Shown here: positions 1 to 8,584 of the stretch, piece by piece
How the letters are laid out: each line of letters starts with the position of its first letter
How positions within the stretch are numbered: position 1 is the first letter of the stretch
From: CALVGQ01 sp964369385
Lineage (GTDB): Bacteria > Bacillota_I > Bacilli_A > Erysipelotrichales > Erysipelotrichaceae
NCBI GenBank assembly: GCA_964369385.1
Contig: CAYJEY010000008.1
Span: forward strand, 5,946 to 69,945
Length of the DNA: 64,000 bases
Direction: 5' to 3'
Position numbers and translations under genes: made by a program
The notes under the pieces: model-generated
Seen by the model: the letters and a program-made list of their open reading frames with translations, nothing else
Told to the model about the DNA's origin: nothing
Database searches by the model: none

Positions 1-950
1 GCAGCTAGTAAAGGATTTAAAGAAGTAATCGGAGCTGCAATAAATGCAACAAGGATGCTTAAAATATGACCACCCGCAAGCAATACACCAATGGCAGATA
101 ATGAGCCATTCCATAAAATCCATGCACTTAACTGAGCAAGTGCTACTGTAGATGATTGACTAAATCCATAGGTAATTAAACCAAGAATGAAAGCTGGAAT
201 AATCCAACCAGACACTTTGCTCCATTTTGACTTTGGAGGAACAGTAGAGATTTCTTTAATGTTGATTTTTGTATGAATTGCTTTTTTAATTCCAGGAACA
301 TGAGCAGCACCTACTACGGCAACGATTGTTTCGCCTTTAGCATGTTTAATTTTGTGGGCTAAAAATTGATCGCGTTCATGGATAAGTACTTCGGCAACAA
401 TTGGAAATTCCTTTTGAACTTGCGAAAGAGCACTTTCTAAAAGTTCAGATTGTTTTAGGTTCTCGATATCTTCTTCAGTGACTTCTTCATTTTCAAAAAT
501 ACTTGAAAATAATGAAGAAAATAGTTTTGCTTTTTGGAATAATGAGTGTTTACGCCAAATTCTTGAAAATGTAGTTTGAATGTTGCGATCAACACATACA
601 ATAGGAATATTAGATTGTTTGGCAGAAGAGATGGCTTGAGTCATCTCTTGTCCTGCATGGACGTTCATTTTTGTAGCCATACGTTTTTGATATGAAGAGA
701 GTATAATGTTCACAAGTAATGAGCCAACCTTCTTCTTTTTAATTACTTCGATAATATCAGTATCTGACCACTTTTTGGGGTTTTGAATACTACGGTAGCG
801 TTCCTGATCAAGTTCTATACATATGCAATCAGGTTGGAGTTCATCTATTATTTCTTTCACTTCATCAGCAGAGCGTTGAGATACGTGAGCAGTACCAATG
901 AGGTGAATTTTTTTGTGATTTACTTCAATTAGTGTGACATTGTTTTGCAT
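1..950 (-). CDS. TraB/PrgY family membrane protein, 3' end cut off by the window
   Basis: Only the first 316 or so codons are visible because the gene runs off the left edge. The N-terminus has the TraB signature: GTAHVSQRSADEV near residues 19-31, then PDCICIELDQERY, and a second His motif (VVGAAHVPGI) near residue 213. Hydrophobic segments follow from about residue 240. The family includes enterococcal TraB/PrgY, which lowers export of sex pheromone, and is distantly related to GumN/TIKI-type proteins; the cellular role in most bacteria is unknown. The start at 950 is preceded by an AGAGGA ribosome site. It is divergent from the next gene. No pheromone or plasmid transfer gene is nearby, so a housekeeping membrane role is more likely than conjugation control. 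Confidence 0.85.
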   Translation of the reverse strand, partial: MQNNVTLIEVNHKKIHLIGTAHVSQRSADEVKEIIDELQPDCICIELDQERYRSIQNPKKWSDTDIIEVIKKKKVGSLLVNIILSSYQKRMATKMNVHAGQEMTQAISSAKQSNIPIVCVDRNIQTTFSRIWRKHSLFQKAKLFSSLFSSIFENEEVTEEDIENLKQSELLESALSQVQKEFPIVAEVLIHERDQFLAHKIKHAKGETIVAVVGAAHVPGIKKAIHTKINIKEISTVPPKSKWSKVSGWIIPAFILGLITYGFSQSSTVALAQLSAWILWNGSLSAIGVLLAGGHILSILVAFIAAPITSLNPLLA

Positions 951-1077
951 GGTTCATCCTCTTTTCTTATTTATTGTAACGCAAGCAATGGGACATGACT
1001 AGAAGATTTTGATTAAAGTGTAGTAAAAATGAATAAGATATCATAGAAAGTCAAAGCTAAAACAAGGAGGTTTTGCT

Positions 1078-1629
1078 ATGTATAAAATATGTATGAGTAT
1101 ATTGATTGGTTTGATTTGTATTGTGGCTGGGGGGATTTATTATAATGTTGATCAAATTTCAAAACAAACATCCATTCCAACACCAACACAAGTTCCGATC
1201 ACTTCAGAATTAAGTGATCGTCTTGTTTTAAGTGGTAATCAAGTCAATCAACTTGTCTCTAGCTATAGTGGTGATCATGTTAGTCAACTCGAAATTGAAT
1301 TGAAGGAAGAAGAAATAGAAGTAAGCATAGAAGTAAATGAACAGCTAGTTAGTTTATTAAACATGCAAAAGATAGAAATGCTAGATTTATTTTATGGCGA
1401 AATGTTGAATTGCTCATTTACAATTGAACAAAAACAAATATCAATTAAATCATGTCAAGTAGGGGTGCTTGAGATACCTCAAAGTCTATATGAAGCACAA
1501 TTATCAAAAATGAATGCTCAACTTTTAGAATGGGTAGAAATGTATGGAATAAAAGACGTTATTATGCTGGATGATGCTGTAGAAATAAGAGGTGATGTAT
1601 CTTTTGTGATACAAGAATTAATGAAGTAA
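1078..1629 (+). CDS. membrane-anchored hypothetical protein
   Basis: A 183-aa protein with one hydrophobic N-terminal segment (about residues 3-22) lacking a lipobox Cys, then a short Thr/Pro-rich linker (about 31-43) and a mixed alpha/beta extracytoplasmic domain with two Cys residues (about 112 and 125). I recognise no family. A strong AAGGAGG site precedes the ATG. It stands alone between the divergent TraB-family gene and the promoter of the c-di-AMP operon. The topology suggests an outward-facing anchored domain; function unknown. Confidence 0.7.
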   Translation: MYKICMSILIGLICIVAGGIYYNVDQISKQTSIPTPTQVPITSELSDRLVLSGNQVNQLVSSYSGDHVSQLEIELKEEEIEVSIEVNEQLVSLLNMQKIEMLDLFYGEMLNCSFTIEQKQISIKSCQVGVLEIPQSLYEAQLSKMNAQLLEWVEMYGIKDVIMLDDAVEIRGDVSFVIQELMK

Positions 1630-1653
1630 GTCAGTTAAAAAAACCGTATAGTC

Positions 1654-1682
1654 TTTAATGCTCTTTTGAACTATGTTATAAT
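1654..1682 (+). promoter_or_regulatory. putative sigma-A promoter of the cdaA operon
   Basis: TATAAT at 1677-1682 is preceded by TG one base upstream (extended -10) and by a weak -35 (TTTAAT, 1654-1659) at 17 bp. It lies 27 bp before the cdaA start. Confidence 0.5.
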
Positions 1683-1708
1683 AACTAAGATTGGAAGGAG
1701 GTACTGCG

Positions 1709-3268
1709 ATGTACTTTAGTCAAACATGGCAGGAGATACTGAATTGGACGCGTGCATTTGCGGATATTTTAATTGTTTGGGCAATCTTGTATTACACGAT
1801 TAAGGTTGTTCGTAATAATTCACGTACAACACAAATATTTAAAGGTATCGTTGTTATCTTATTAGTAGAAGCATTTACAAAGCTACTGGGCTTATCCACA
1901 ATTAGTTGGTTAGCTAGTATGTTTGTATCATATGGATTTTTAGCAATTATTGTTATATTCCAACCAGAAATTCGTAGTTTATTAGAGCGTTTAGGAAAGA
2001 GTAATGTCTTATCTAAAATCTCAACATTATCAGGAAATGAAAAAGAGCGTTTGGTCGATGAGATTATTAAATCAACGCTAATTTTATCACGTGAACAAAC
2101 AGGAGCATTGATTACTTTAGAACAAGGACAATCTTTGCTTGATTATATTAGAACAGGGACGGCAATGAATTCAGTAGTTACAACTGAATTGTTGACGACT
2201 ATTTTTGTACCAAATACTGCTTTGCATGATGGAGCAGTTATTATTCAAGGGGATAAGATTGCGTGTGCGAGTGCCTATTTCCCACCAACAAATATGGAAT
2301 TGCCAAGTAAATATGGGGCAAGACATCGTGCGGCAATTGGAATTAGTGAAGTTACAGATTCAATTACTATCGTAGTGTCTGAGGAAACAGGAAATATCTC
2401 AATTGCAGAGGGCGGAAAAATTCGTACAGTAAGTGTTACAGAATTACGTGATTATTTAAAACGTATGCTTTGTGATGAAGAGATTGAGGTAAAAGACAAG
2501 CGACCAAAAATTGAAGAACACCATGAATTTACTGTCGTGAGTGAACCAATTGCGGTTCTGGAGCAAAAAGATGCGCCCAAACAAGGAAAAGAAAAACGCA
2601 ATGGACTATTCGCCAGATTATCTATTCGTAAACAAGAAAGTGATAAGAAAGAAACTTCACTTGAAGATAGCATTGATGTAAAAGTTCCATCTAAGAAAAA
2701 GAAAAAAGTGAAAAAAGCAACTAAAGAAATAAAAGAAGAAATAGTAAATGAGCCGATTCAAGAAGAAAAAGTTAAGGAAGAGTCTCAACCTGAGACAAAT
2801 TCCGTACAAATTGAAGAGAAAGTAACAGAAGAGCCAAAAGTAGAGATTCAAGAAGAAAAAGAAGCTATACATGAAGCCAAGACTGGCAAAGAAACAAAGG
2901 TGGAAGAAGTAAAAGAGACTAAGGTACAGAAAAGAAAACAAATTACTGTGGACTTATCACAAGGGTTGACAAGCCAAGATACACTGATTCAAGAGTTATC
3001 GATTAAATCAGTAGGTGGAAAAGAAGAAGTTGTGAGTAAAAAGCCAAAAGTCGAACAAGTAGAAACAATTGCACAACTTCAAGAAGCATCAAAGAAGAAA
3101 CAAGAGAAACAAACACCAGAAGAAGTAAGTGCTGAAATTATTAGACAATCACTTGAGTTTGGTGCGATACTAAATCGTAATCGAACAAGAAAAGAACCTG
3201 AAGCTTTAGAGATTAAACTTCCTAAAAGTCATACAGCTGATGGCAATGATCAAGGAGGTGAAGAATAA
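1709..3268 (+). CDS. cdaA: membrane diadenylate cyclase CdaA with a long charged C-terminal tail
   Basis: Makes cyclic di-AMP from two ATP at the membrane. Three hydrophobic helices occupy roughly residues 10-80. The DAC domain follows, with the catalytic DGA motif at residues 174-176 and the RHR motif at 205-207. I start at ATG 1709 because GGAAGGAGG lies just before it; an in-frame TTG at 1691 falls inside or ahead of that site. Length is 519 aa, whereas CdaA proteins are usually about 270 aa: everything after about residue 250 is a Lys/Glu-rich, low-complexity tail with no recognised domain. It overlaps cdaR by one base (TAATG) and heads the conserved cdaA-cdaR-glmM operon, where CdaR and GlmM modulate the cyclase. 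Confidence 0.96.
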   Translation: MYFSQTWQEILNWTRAFADILIVWAILYYTIKVVRNNSRTTQIFKGIVVILLVEAFTKLLGLSTISWLASMFVSYGFLAIIVIFQPEIRSLLERLGKSNVLSKISTLSGNEKERLVDEIIKSTLILSREQTGALITLEQGQSLLDYIRTGTAMNSVVTTELLTTIFVPNTALHDGAVIIQGDKIACASAYFPPTNMELPSKYGARHRAAIGISEVTDSITIVVSEETGNISIAEGGKIRTVSVTELRDYLKRMLCDEEIEVKDKRPKIEEHHEFTVVSEPIAVLEQKDAPKQGKEKRNGLFARLSIRKQESDKKETSLEDSIDVKVPSKKKKKVKKATKEIKEEIVNEPIQEEKVKEESQPETNSVQIEEKVTEEPKVEIQEEKEAIHEAKTGKETKVEEVKETKVQKRKQITVDLSQGLTSQDTLIQELSIKSVGGKEEVVSKKPKVEQVETIAQLQEASKKKQEKQTPEEVSAEIIRQSLEFGAILNRNRTRKEPEALEIKLPKSHTADGNDQGGEE

Positions 3269-4659
3269 TGGCGAAAAAACGTGATGAACAAAATAAAGTT
3301 GAAATTGCAAAGAAAATTGCAGAACAAAGTGAAAAAGTCACAAAAACTTATGAAAATGTTGAGATAGGTTTTTTAAGAGGAATTCGTTTATTTTCTTCAA
3401 GTATTGATCGTCTCATTTTTAATCCTAAGTATGGGGCAATCGTTTCCCTTGTGTTAGCTGTTGTGTTGTATTTTGCGATTAATGTGAATGATGCAGCTAG
3501 TTTGTTTAACTCGGCAACATCAAGTAGTCATATATTTAGCGACGTTCCAATTGTTGTGGAATATAACTCAGATAAATGGGAAGTTACAGGTATTCCAGAA
3601 GCGACTGAAGTGGTCATTGTAGGAGATCAATCTACAGTTACGACTCAGTTGAACACAACAGGTTATCGTGTAGTAGCTAATTTAACTAATTTAGCTGCTG
3701 GAACACATACCGTTCGATTGACTGCTGATAATTTTATTGGAGGATTAGATGTTAAAATTGACCCTACCAACATTACAGTGACGATTGAAGAAAAAGTAAC
3801 ACAAAATTTTGATGTAGGTTATGACTTCATAAATACGGATGAGATCGATACAATTTATGCACTAGGTGTGCCAGAGTTTGAAATGACAAAAGTTGCCGTG
3901 CGTGCTTCACAATCAACACTTGATTCAATTGCTTATGTAAAAGCATTGATTGATGTAAGTGGTGTAAGTGAAGATTTTGAAACAGAAGCAATACTTGTAG
4001 CCTATGATCAAAATGGTGTGCCGGTAGATGCGGATATTAAACCTGAGACAGTACAGGCACGAGTAAGTGTTACATCACCTAGTAAGCAAGTACCAATCGT
4101 GATTGAACCACTAGGAGAAGTGCCAAATGGTTTAGCAATTGATTCAGTTGTGGCAGATAATGATGCTGTTACAATCTTTGCACCAGAGTCAGTATTGAGT
4201 GTAATTGACCGTGTTACTGTAACATTTGATGCAGCACAGTTAACTGAAGACATTCGTTTGTACGAAGCAATTAATTTACCAACTGGAGTTAAAAACATGA
4301 GTACAACGCGTGTGAATATGGATATTAAACTTGCGCCTTCAGTGACGCGAGTGATTGAAAATGTACCAATTTTCTATCGTAACAACATCAACGGTTATGT
4401 AGCCGACTACCCACAATCAACTGTTTCAGTTCGAGTAAGTGGAACACAGACAAACATTGACCGTATTACTGCAGATGATATCTATGTCTTCTTAGATTTA
4501 ATGGATGTACAATTGGGTACTCAAGAAGTTCAAATTCAAGTAACGCCAAGAAACGATTTATTAGTGGGATTCACACCGCTAACTTCATCTCTAACAATTA
4601 CATTTAGAGATCCGGCAGAACTTGAAGCATCGGATGAAGTTGCCCCTGAAGGAGAATAG
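3268..4659 (+). CDS. cdaR: CdaR/YbbR-domain regulator of CdaA
   Basis: A 463-aa membrane-anchored protein with a cytoplasmic N-terminus, one membrane helix near residues 50-70, and an extracytoplasmic region of about four YbbR-type beta repeats (recurring V-x-V-x-G/P patterns). The tail is acidic. In Firmicutes YbbR/CdaR binds CdaA and modulates c-di-AMP output. The start overlaps the cdaA stop by one base, with GGAGGTG upstream, so translation is probably coupled. glmM begins one base after its stop. The conserved gene order supports the assignment more than sequence motifs, since YbbR repeats diverge quickly. Confidence 0.93.
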   Translation: MAKKRDEQNKVEIAKKIAEQSEKVTKTYENVEIGFLRGIRLFSSSIDRLIFNPKYGAIVSLVLAVVLYFAINVNDAASLFNSATSSSHIFSDVPIVVEYNSDKWEVTGIPEATEVVIVGDQSTVTTQLNTTGYRVVANLTNLAAGTHTVRLTADNFIGGLDVKIDPTNITVTIEEKVTQNFDVGYDFINTDEIDTIYALGVPEFEMTKVAVRASQSTLDSIAYVKALIDVSGVSEDFETEAILVAYDQNGVPVDADIKPETVQARVSVTSPSKQVPIVIEPLGEVPNGLAIDSVVADNDAVTIFAPESVLSVIDRVTVTFDAAQLTEDIRLYEAINLPTGVKNMSTTRVNMDIKLAPSVTRVIENVPIFYRNNINGYVADYPQSTVSVRVSGTQTNIDRITADDIYVFLDLMDVQLGTQEVQIQVTPRNDLLVGFTPLTSSLTITFRDPAELEASDEVAPEGE

Positions 4660-4660
4660 A

Positions 4661-5983
4661 ATGGGAAAATATTTTGGAACGGATGGAATTCGCGGAAAAG
4701 CGAATCAAACCTTAAATGTTGAGCGAGCATTTTTGATCGGTCAATGTTTAGGAAATATGTTTTATAAAGAAAAAAAAGCGCGTATCGTTGTAGGTAAAGA
4801 TACACGTTTATCAAGCAGTATGTTTGAACATGCCATTGCTGCCGGTGCTGCAAGTACCGGTGGTGATGTTTATCTTGTGGGGTATTGTCCAACACCAGTC
4901 ATTTCTTATTTAAGTAAAAATGAAGATTTCGATTGTGGAGTGATGATTAGTGCGAGTCACAATCCTTTCTATGACAATGGAATTAAAATCTTCTCCCATG
5001 ATGGTGTTAAGCTAAGTGCTAAGCTAGAAGAAGAAATAGAAGCTTACATTGATGGTTTATCTAACGTTGAATTAAAGAGTGATGGAAACATTGGAGAAAT
5101 TCATTCTTATAATGAAGGATTAGATAAATACTTAGATTGGATGCAAAGTCTTGTCGATATTGACTTAAGTCATTTGAATATTGCATTAGATTGTGCTAAC
5201 GGTAGTGCTACTACAACTGCATTAAAATTACTTGAGCGCTTTGGTGCAAAGTGTACAGTGATTCACAATGAGCCAAATGGAGTTAATATCAATACAAATT
5301 GTGGTTCAACACATCCTGAAGAGTTACAAGAACTTATGAAACAAGGAAATTATGATTTAGGTTGTGCTTTTGATGGAGATGCAGATCGCTTGATTGCTGT
5401 AAATTCAAGAGGTGAATTAGTCGATGGTGATGCAATATTATACATCTGTGGGCAATATTTAAAATCAATTGATAAATTAAATAAGAACACAGTTGTAACA
5501 ACAGTCATGGCAAATTTAGGTTACTTCAAAGCGATGGAAGCCAAAGGGATTGACAGTGTTTCAACGCAAGTAGGAGACAAGTATGTTTATGAAAGCATGG
5601 TCAATCATGATTATGTACTTGGTGGTGAGCAATCGGGACATATTATTTTTAAACAACATGCTACAACTGGTGATGGTTTACTTACAGCATGTAAAATTCT
5701 TGAAGTCATGTGTAAAACATCAAAATCAATTGAAGAGTTGTGTGATGGGCTTGTGATTTATCCACAACTGCTTATCAATGTACCTGTACAAGACAAACAA
5801 GCAACACTACAAGATCCAATTATTTTAGCGGAAGTTGCAGCTGTCGAGAAAGAGCTTGGAGCGGATGGACGTATTTTAGTTCGACCTTCAGGGACGGAAC
5901 CACTTGTGCGCGTTATGGTAGAAGCTAAAACAGATGAAATCTGTGAAATGATGGTAAAACGTGTCACTCAATTAATTAAATAA
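4661..5983 (+). CDS. glmM: phosphoglucosamine mutase GlmM
   Basis: Converts glucosamine-6-phosphate to glucosamine-1-phosphate, the committed branch to UDP-GlcNAc and peptidoglycan. The 440-aa protein has the N-terminal GKYFGTDGIRG, the active-site loop ISASHNPFYDNG with the phosphoserine at about residue 99, the metal loop DGDADR, and the C-terminal phosphate-binding RPSGTEP. I choose ATG 4661, with GGAG in the end of cdaR as ribosome site; an upstream in-frame TTG inside cdaR is not needed. Known to bind and inhibit CdaA in several Firmicutes, which fits its place in the operon. Followed by a hairpin terminator. Confidence 0.97.
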   Translation: MGKYFGTDGIRGKANQTLNVERAFLIGQCLGNMFYKEKKARIVVGKDTRLSSSMFEHAIAAGAASTGGDVYLVGYCPTPVISYLSKNEDFDCGVMISASHNPFYDNGIKIFSHDGVKLSAKLEEEIEAYIDGLSNVELKSDGNIGEIHSYNEGLDKYLDWMQSLVDIDLSHLNIALDCANGSATTTALKLLERFGAKCTVIHNEPNGVNINTNCGSTHPEELQELMKQGNYDLGCAFDGDADRLIAVNSRGELVDGDAILYICGQYLKSIDKLNKNTVVTTVMANLGYFKAMEAKGIDSVSTQVGDKYVYESMVNHDYVLGGEQSGHIIFKQHATTGDGLLTACKILEVMCKTSKSIEELCDGLVIYPQLLINVPVQDKQATLQDPIILAEVAAVEKELGADGRILVRPSGTEPLVRVMVEAKTDEICEMMVKRVTQLIK

Positions 5984-6005
5984 AAGCTATCTTTGATGGC
6001 TTTTT
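5982..6005 (+). terminator. rho-independent terminator after glmM
   Basis: AAAAGCTATC and GATGGCTTTT pair over 10 bp (one G-U) around a 3-nt loop, followed by T. It starts at the glmM stop codon. Confidence 0.65.
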
Positions 6006-6024
6006 ATATTTAGGAGGAACCCAA

Positions 6025-6684
6025 ATGGAGGCAACATGGAAAAAGCATCTCCAAGAAGAGATGCAAAAAGATTATTTTATTGAATTGATGAATCGTGTCA
6101 ATGAAGCTTATCGAGAACATACCGTATATCCACGATTTGAGGATATCTTTAAGGCACTAGAATTGACGCCATTAAATCATGTGAAGGTTGTCATACTTGG
6201 ACAAGATCCATATCACCAAGAGGGGCAAGCACATGGCTTAAGTTTTTCTGTACAAAAAGGTGTGAAGTTTCCTCCAAGTTTGCGCAATATATTTAAAGAA
6301 GCAATTGAAGATGTTGAAATTCCAATGCCAACACATGGAAATTTGTCTTGTTGGGCCAAACAGGGAGTCTTACTGTTAAATACAACACTTAGTGTACAAC
6401 ATGGAAAAGCAGCGAGTCATGCAAAATGGGGATGGCAAAAGTTTACGGATGCCATCATTAAACAAGTTAATCAACTTCCTCATCCCGTTGTGTTTATTTT
6501 ATGGGGGAACTATGCAAGAAGTAAAAAGAGTTTAATTGCAGATCGCCATTTCATTATTGAATCTGCCCATCCCTCTCCACTAAGTTCGTATCAGGGATTC
6601 TTTGGCTCTAAGCCGTTCTCTTCTTGCAACAAATATCTTAGTGAAAGTGGGCAAACAATCATTGATTGGCAGGTGGAAGAATAA
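6025..6684 (+). CDS. ung: uracil-DNA glycosylase
   Basis: Removes uracil from DNA as the first step of base excision repair. The 219-aa length fits family 1 UNG. The water-activating loop GQDPYH sits near residues 60-65, with AHGLSFSV after it. The DNA-intercalation/catalytic His motif HPSPLS is near residue 183. AGGAGG lies just before the ATG. The stop overlaps the start of folC by one base (TAATG), so the two are probably translated together. A dUTPase gene elsewhere in the window (24502) covers the complementary step of keeping uracil out of DNA. Confidence 0.96.
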   Translation: MEATWKKHLQEEMQKDYFIELMNRVNEAYREHTVYPRFEDIFKALELTPLNHVKVVILGQDPYHQEGQAHGLSFSVQKGVKFPPSLRNIFKEAIEDVEIPMPTHGNLSCWAKQGVLLLNTTLSVQHGKAASHAKWGWQKFTDAIIKQVNQLPHPVVFILWGNYARSKKSLIADRHFIIESAHPSPLSSYQGFFGSKPFSSCNKYLSESGQTIIDWQVEE

Positions 6685-7904
6685 TGTTTAAGACATGTGA
6701 AGAAGCTGTTGAGTGGATCATGGGTCGACAAGGTATGCAAAAAGGATTTGAGCACTTTCAAGCATTTATCCAAGAGCACAATCCAAATGTTGAAAAATTA
6801 AAATACATACATATTGCTGGGACAAATGGAAAAGGAAGTACATGTAACTTTATTTGCGATTGCTTAATGGAAGCAGGATATCGAGTAGGCGTACTTAGTT
6901 CTCCACATTTAATTCATCACCGTGATCGCATCACGATCAATCATGAATGGATCATAGAAGAAAAATTACTTCACATTGCCAATCAAAGAAAAGCACTGTG
7001 GGAAGCATATGAACTCAATATGTTTGAAATTGATTTTGATATAATGGTAAATTATTTTCACGAGATGGAAGTTGACTTTGTAGTATTGGAAGTAGGACTA
7101 GGAGGACGATTGGATAGTACTAATGTGATTACTAGTCCACTGGCCAGTGTAATTGTCTCAATTGGACTAGACCATATGGACCGCTTAGGGAATACACTTA
7201 GCTTAATTGCCATTGAAAAAGCAGGGATTATCAAGCAAGAAGGATTACTTGTCTGTGGAGAAAATAATACAGAGGCACTCAATTCCATCACACAAGTCTG
7301 TGATGAGAAAAAAGCAAATCTTTTCCCACTTCAAAAGATTACACCAATTGAGGGAGTAAATCACTTTGTCTATCGAGATCACTTGTTTGAGTTAGCAATG
7401 CCTGCCCGCTATCAACAACACAATGCAGCTTGTGCTATTGAGACATTGCATCAACTCGTTTGTAGACAAGAGATCACTTTATCATATGCACAGATGCAAG
7501 AAGCTATGAAAAAAAGTAGTTGGTCAGGACGATTTGAAATTATTGACAGAAAGCCACTTACAATTGTGGATGGAGCACATAATGTTCATGGTATTCATGC
7601 CATGTTGAATTCTCTTTCAAGTTTGCCAAAACCGCATGTTGTCGTATTCAGTGCGCTAAAAGATAAAGATGTACATGAAATGTTGTCACTGATTGCTCAA
7701 TCAGTAGATCAACTCATTTTAACAGAATTTGATTTTTATCGTGCCATCCGATGGGACACTCAAGAGGTTAATTATCCGATTATTAAAGAGGTTACAGACG
7801 CAATGAGCTATGCTAAATCACTTGCTCAAGAAGGTACGATAGTCGTGTGTGGATCGCTCTATTTTATTAGTGAAGTCATGAAAAATAAAAAAAATGAAAC
7901 ATAA
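6684..7904 (+). CDS. folC: folylpolyglutamate synthase / dihydrofolate synthase
   Basis: Adds glutamate to folates (and may make dihydrofolate) using ATP. Residues about 44-52 are the P-loop HIAGTNGKGST; SSPHLIHHRDRI follows, then VLEVGLGGRLDSTNV and the C-terminal VDGAHNVHG typical of Mur-ligase-like FolC. I use ATG 6684, which overlaps the ung stop and has AGGTGGA upstream, giving 406 aa; the in-frame TTG at 6666 lies upstream of that site. No other folate gene is present, so whether the dihydrofolate synthase activity is used cannot be told here. Confidence 0.94.
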   Translation: MFKTCEEAVEWIMGRQGMQKGFEHFQAFIQEHNPNVEKLKYIHIAGTNGKGSTCNFICDCLMEAGYRVGVLSSPHLIHHRDRITINHEWIIEEKLLHIANQRKALWEAYELNMFEIDFDIMVNYFHEMEVDFVVLEVGLGGRLDSTNVITSPLASVIVSIGLDHMDRLGNTLSLIAIEKAGIIKQEGLLVCGENNTEALNSITQVCDEKKANLFPLQKITPIEGVNHFVYRDHLFELAMPARYQQHNAACAIETLHQLVCRQEITLSYAQMQEAMKKSSWSGRFEIIDRKPLTIVDGAHNVHGIHAMLNSLSSLPKPHVVVFSALKDKDVHEMLSLIAQSVDQLILTEFDFYRAIRWDTQEVNYPIIKEVTDAMSYAKSLAQEGTIVVCGSLYFISEVMKNKKNET

Positions 7905-7938
7905 TTTGATGTGTAAGCGAATACAGTTTAAAAAACGC

Positions 7939-7968
7939 TTGAATTCGACAATCAGTTGATGCTATAGT
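7939..7968 (+). promoter_or_regulatory. putative promoter of the secreted hypothetical
   Basis: TTGAAT (7939-7944), 18-bp spacer, TATAGT (7963-7968) with TG one base upstream of the -10. It lies 30 bp before the ATG at 7998. Confidence 0.45.
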
Positions 7969-7997
7969 AAATTCTGCCTGCTTGGAATGGAGGAAGA

Positions 7998-8567
7998 ATG
8001 AAGAAAATAACTATAGTCTTCGCGCTGTGTTTACTTGTGTTTGGTAGCGGATCACACTTGCCAAAAGAAAAAAGTAAAGACATGCAAATTGAAGTAATTG
8101 AAGACGAAAGTACTTACACAACACAACAGGTTGAAGTTTGTGGTACGAACTCATTTAAGTCATATATGGATTATCGTAAAATCACAAACACAGCATCAAA
8201 ACAATACGCTCTCATTCAAGATGAATTAACGGTAGATCAAACTACTGGATTATTGAAGGACCAAGATGGTTTCATTGCGGTAGCACTAGGTAGTCATTTT
8301 GGAGAGATAGGAACGCGTTACATGATTACGTTGGATAGTGGAGTTGTACTACCAGTAATCAAAACAGATGAAAAAGCCGATCATCACACAATTAATGGAT
8401 GTGCCCATCAAAGTGATGGAAGTGTCATTGAATTTGTCGTAGATACGGACATTGCGAAGGCATATTATGCCGATCAAACCAACAACGTAATTCAACTTGG
8501 GAACTTTGATGCAGATCATGCATATCAAGGTGAAGTTCAAGCAATTGAATTGGTCATAGCAAAATAA
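7998..8567 (+). CDS. secreted hypothetical protein
   Basis: A 189-aa protein with a Sec-type signal peptide (Lys-rich start, hydrophobic core to about residue 18). No lipobox Cys is seen. The mature part has a conserved-looking core: DGFIAVALGSHFGEIGTRY, then VIKTDEKADHHT and VIEFVVDTD. That beta-rich pattern resembles double-psi-barrel (3D-like) exported proteins of Bacillota, but I cannot assign it firmly. AGGAGGAA-like ribosome site (GGAGGAAG) precedes the ATG. Its terminator was split by the adjacent IS insertion, so transcription may now read into the element in antisense. Confidence 0.7.
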   Translation: MKKITIVFALCLLVFGSGSHLPKEKSKDMQIEVIEDESTYTTQQVEVCGTNSFKSYMDYRKITNTASKQYALIQDELTVDQTTGLLKDQDGFIAVALGSHFGEIGTRYMITLDSGVVLPVIKTDEKADHHTINGCAHQSDGSVIEFVVDTDIAKAYYADQTNNVIQLGNFDADHAYQGEVQAIELVIAK

Positions 8568-8584
8568 AAAAGTGCGAGGCAACT

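Noticed and set aside
2657..2941. 94-codon Phe/Leu-rich minus-strand frame in cdaA
   Set aside because: It is the complement of the Lys/Glu-rich tail; the hydrophobic composition follows from AAG/GAA codons read backwards.
4622..4660. Upstream TTG start for glmM
   Set aside because: It would overlap cdaR by 38 bp and add residues absent from GlmM; ATG 4661 gives the standard GKYFGTDG start.
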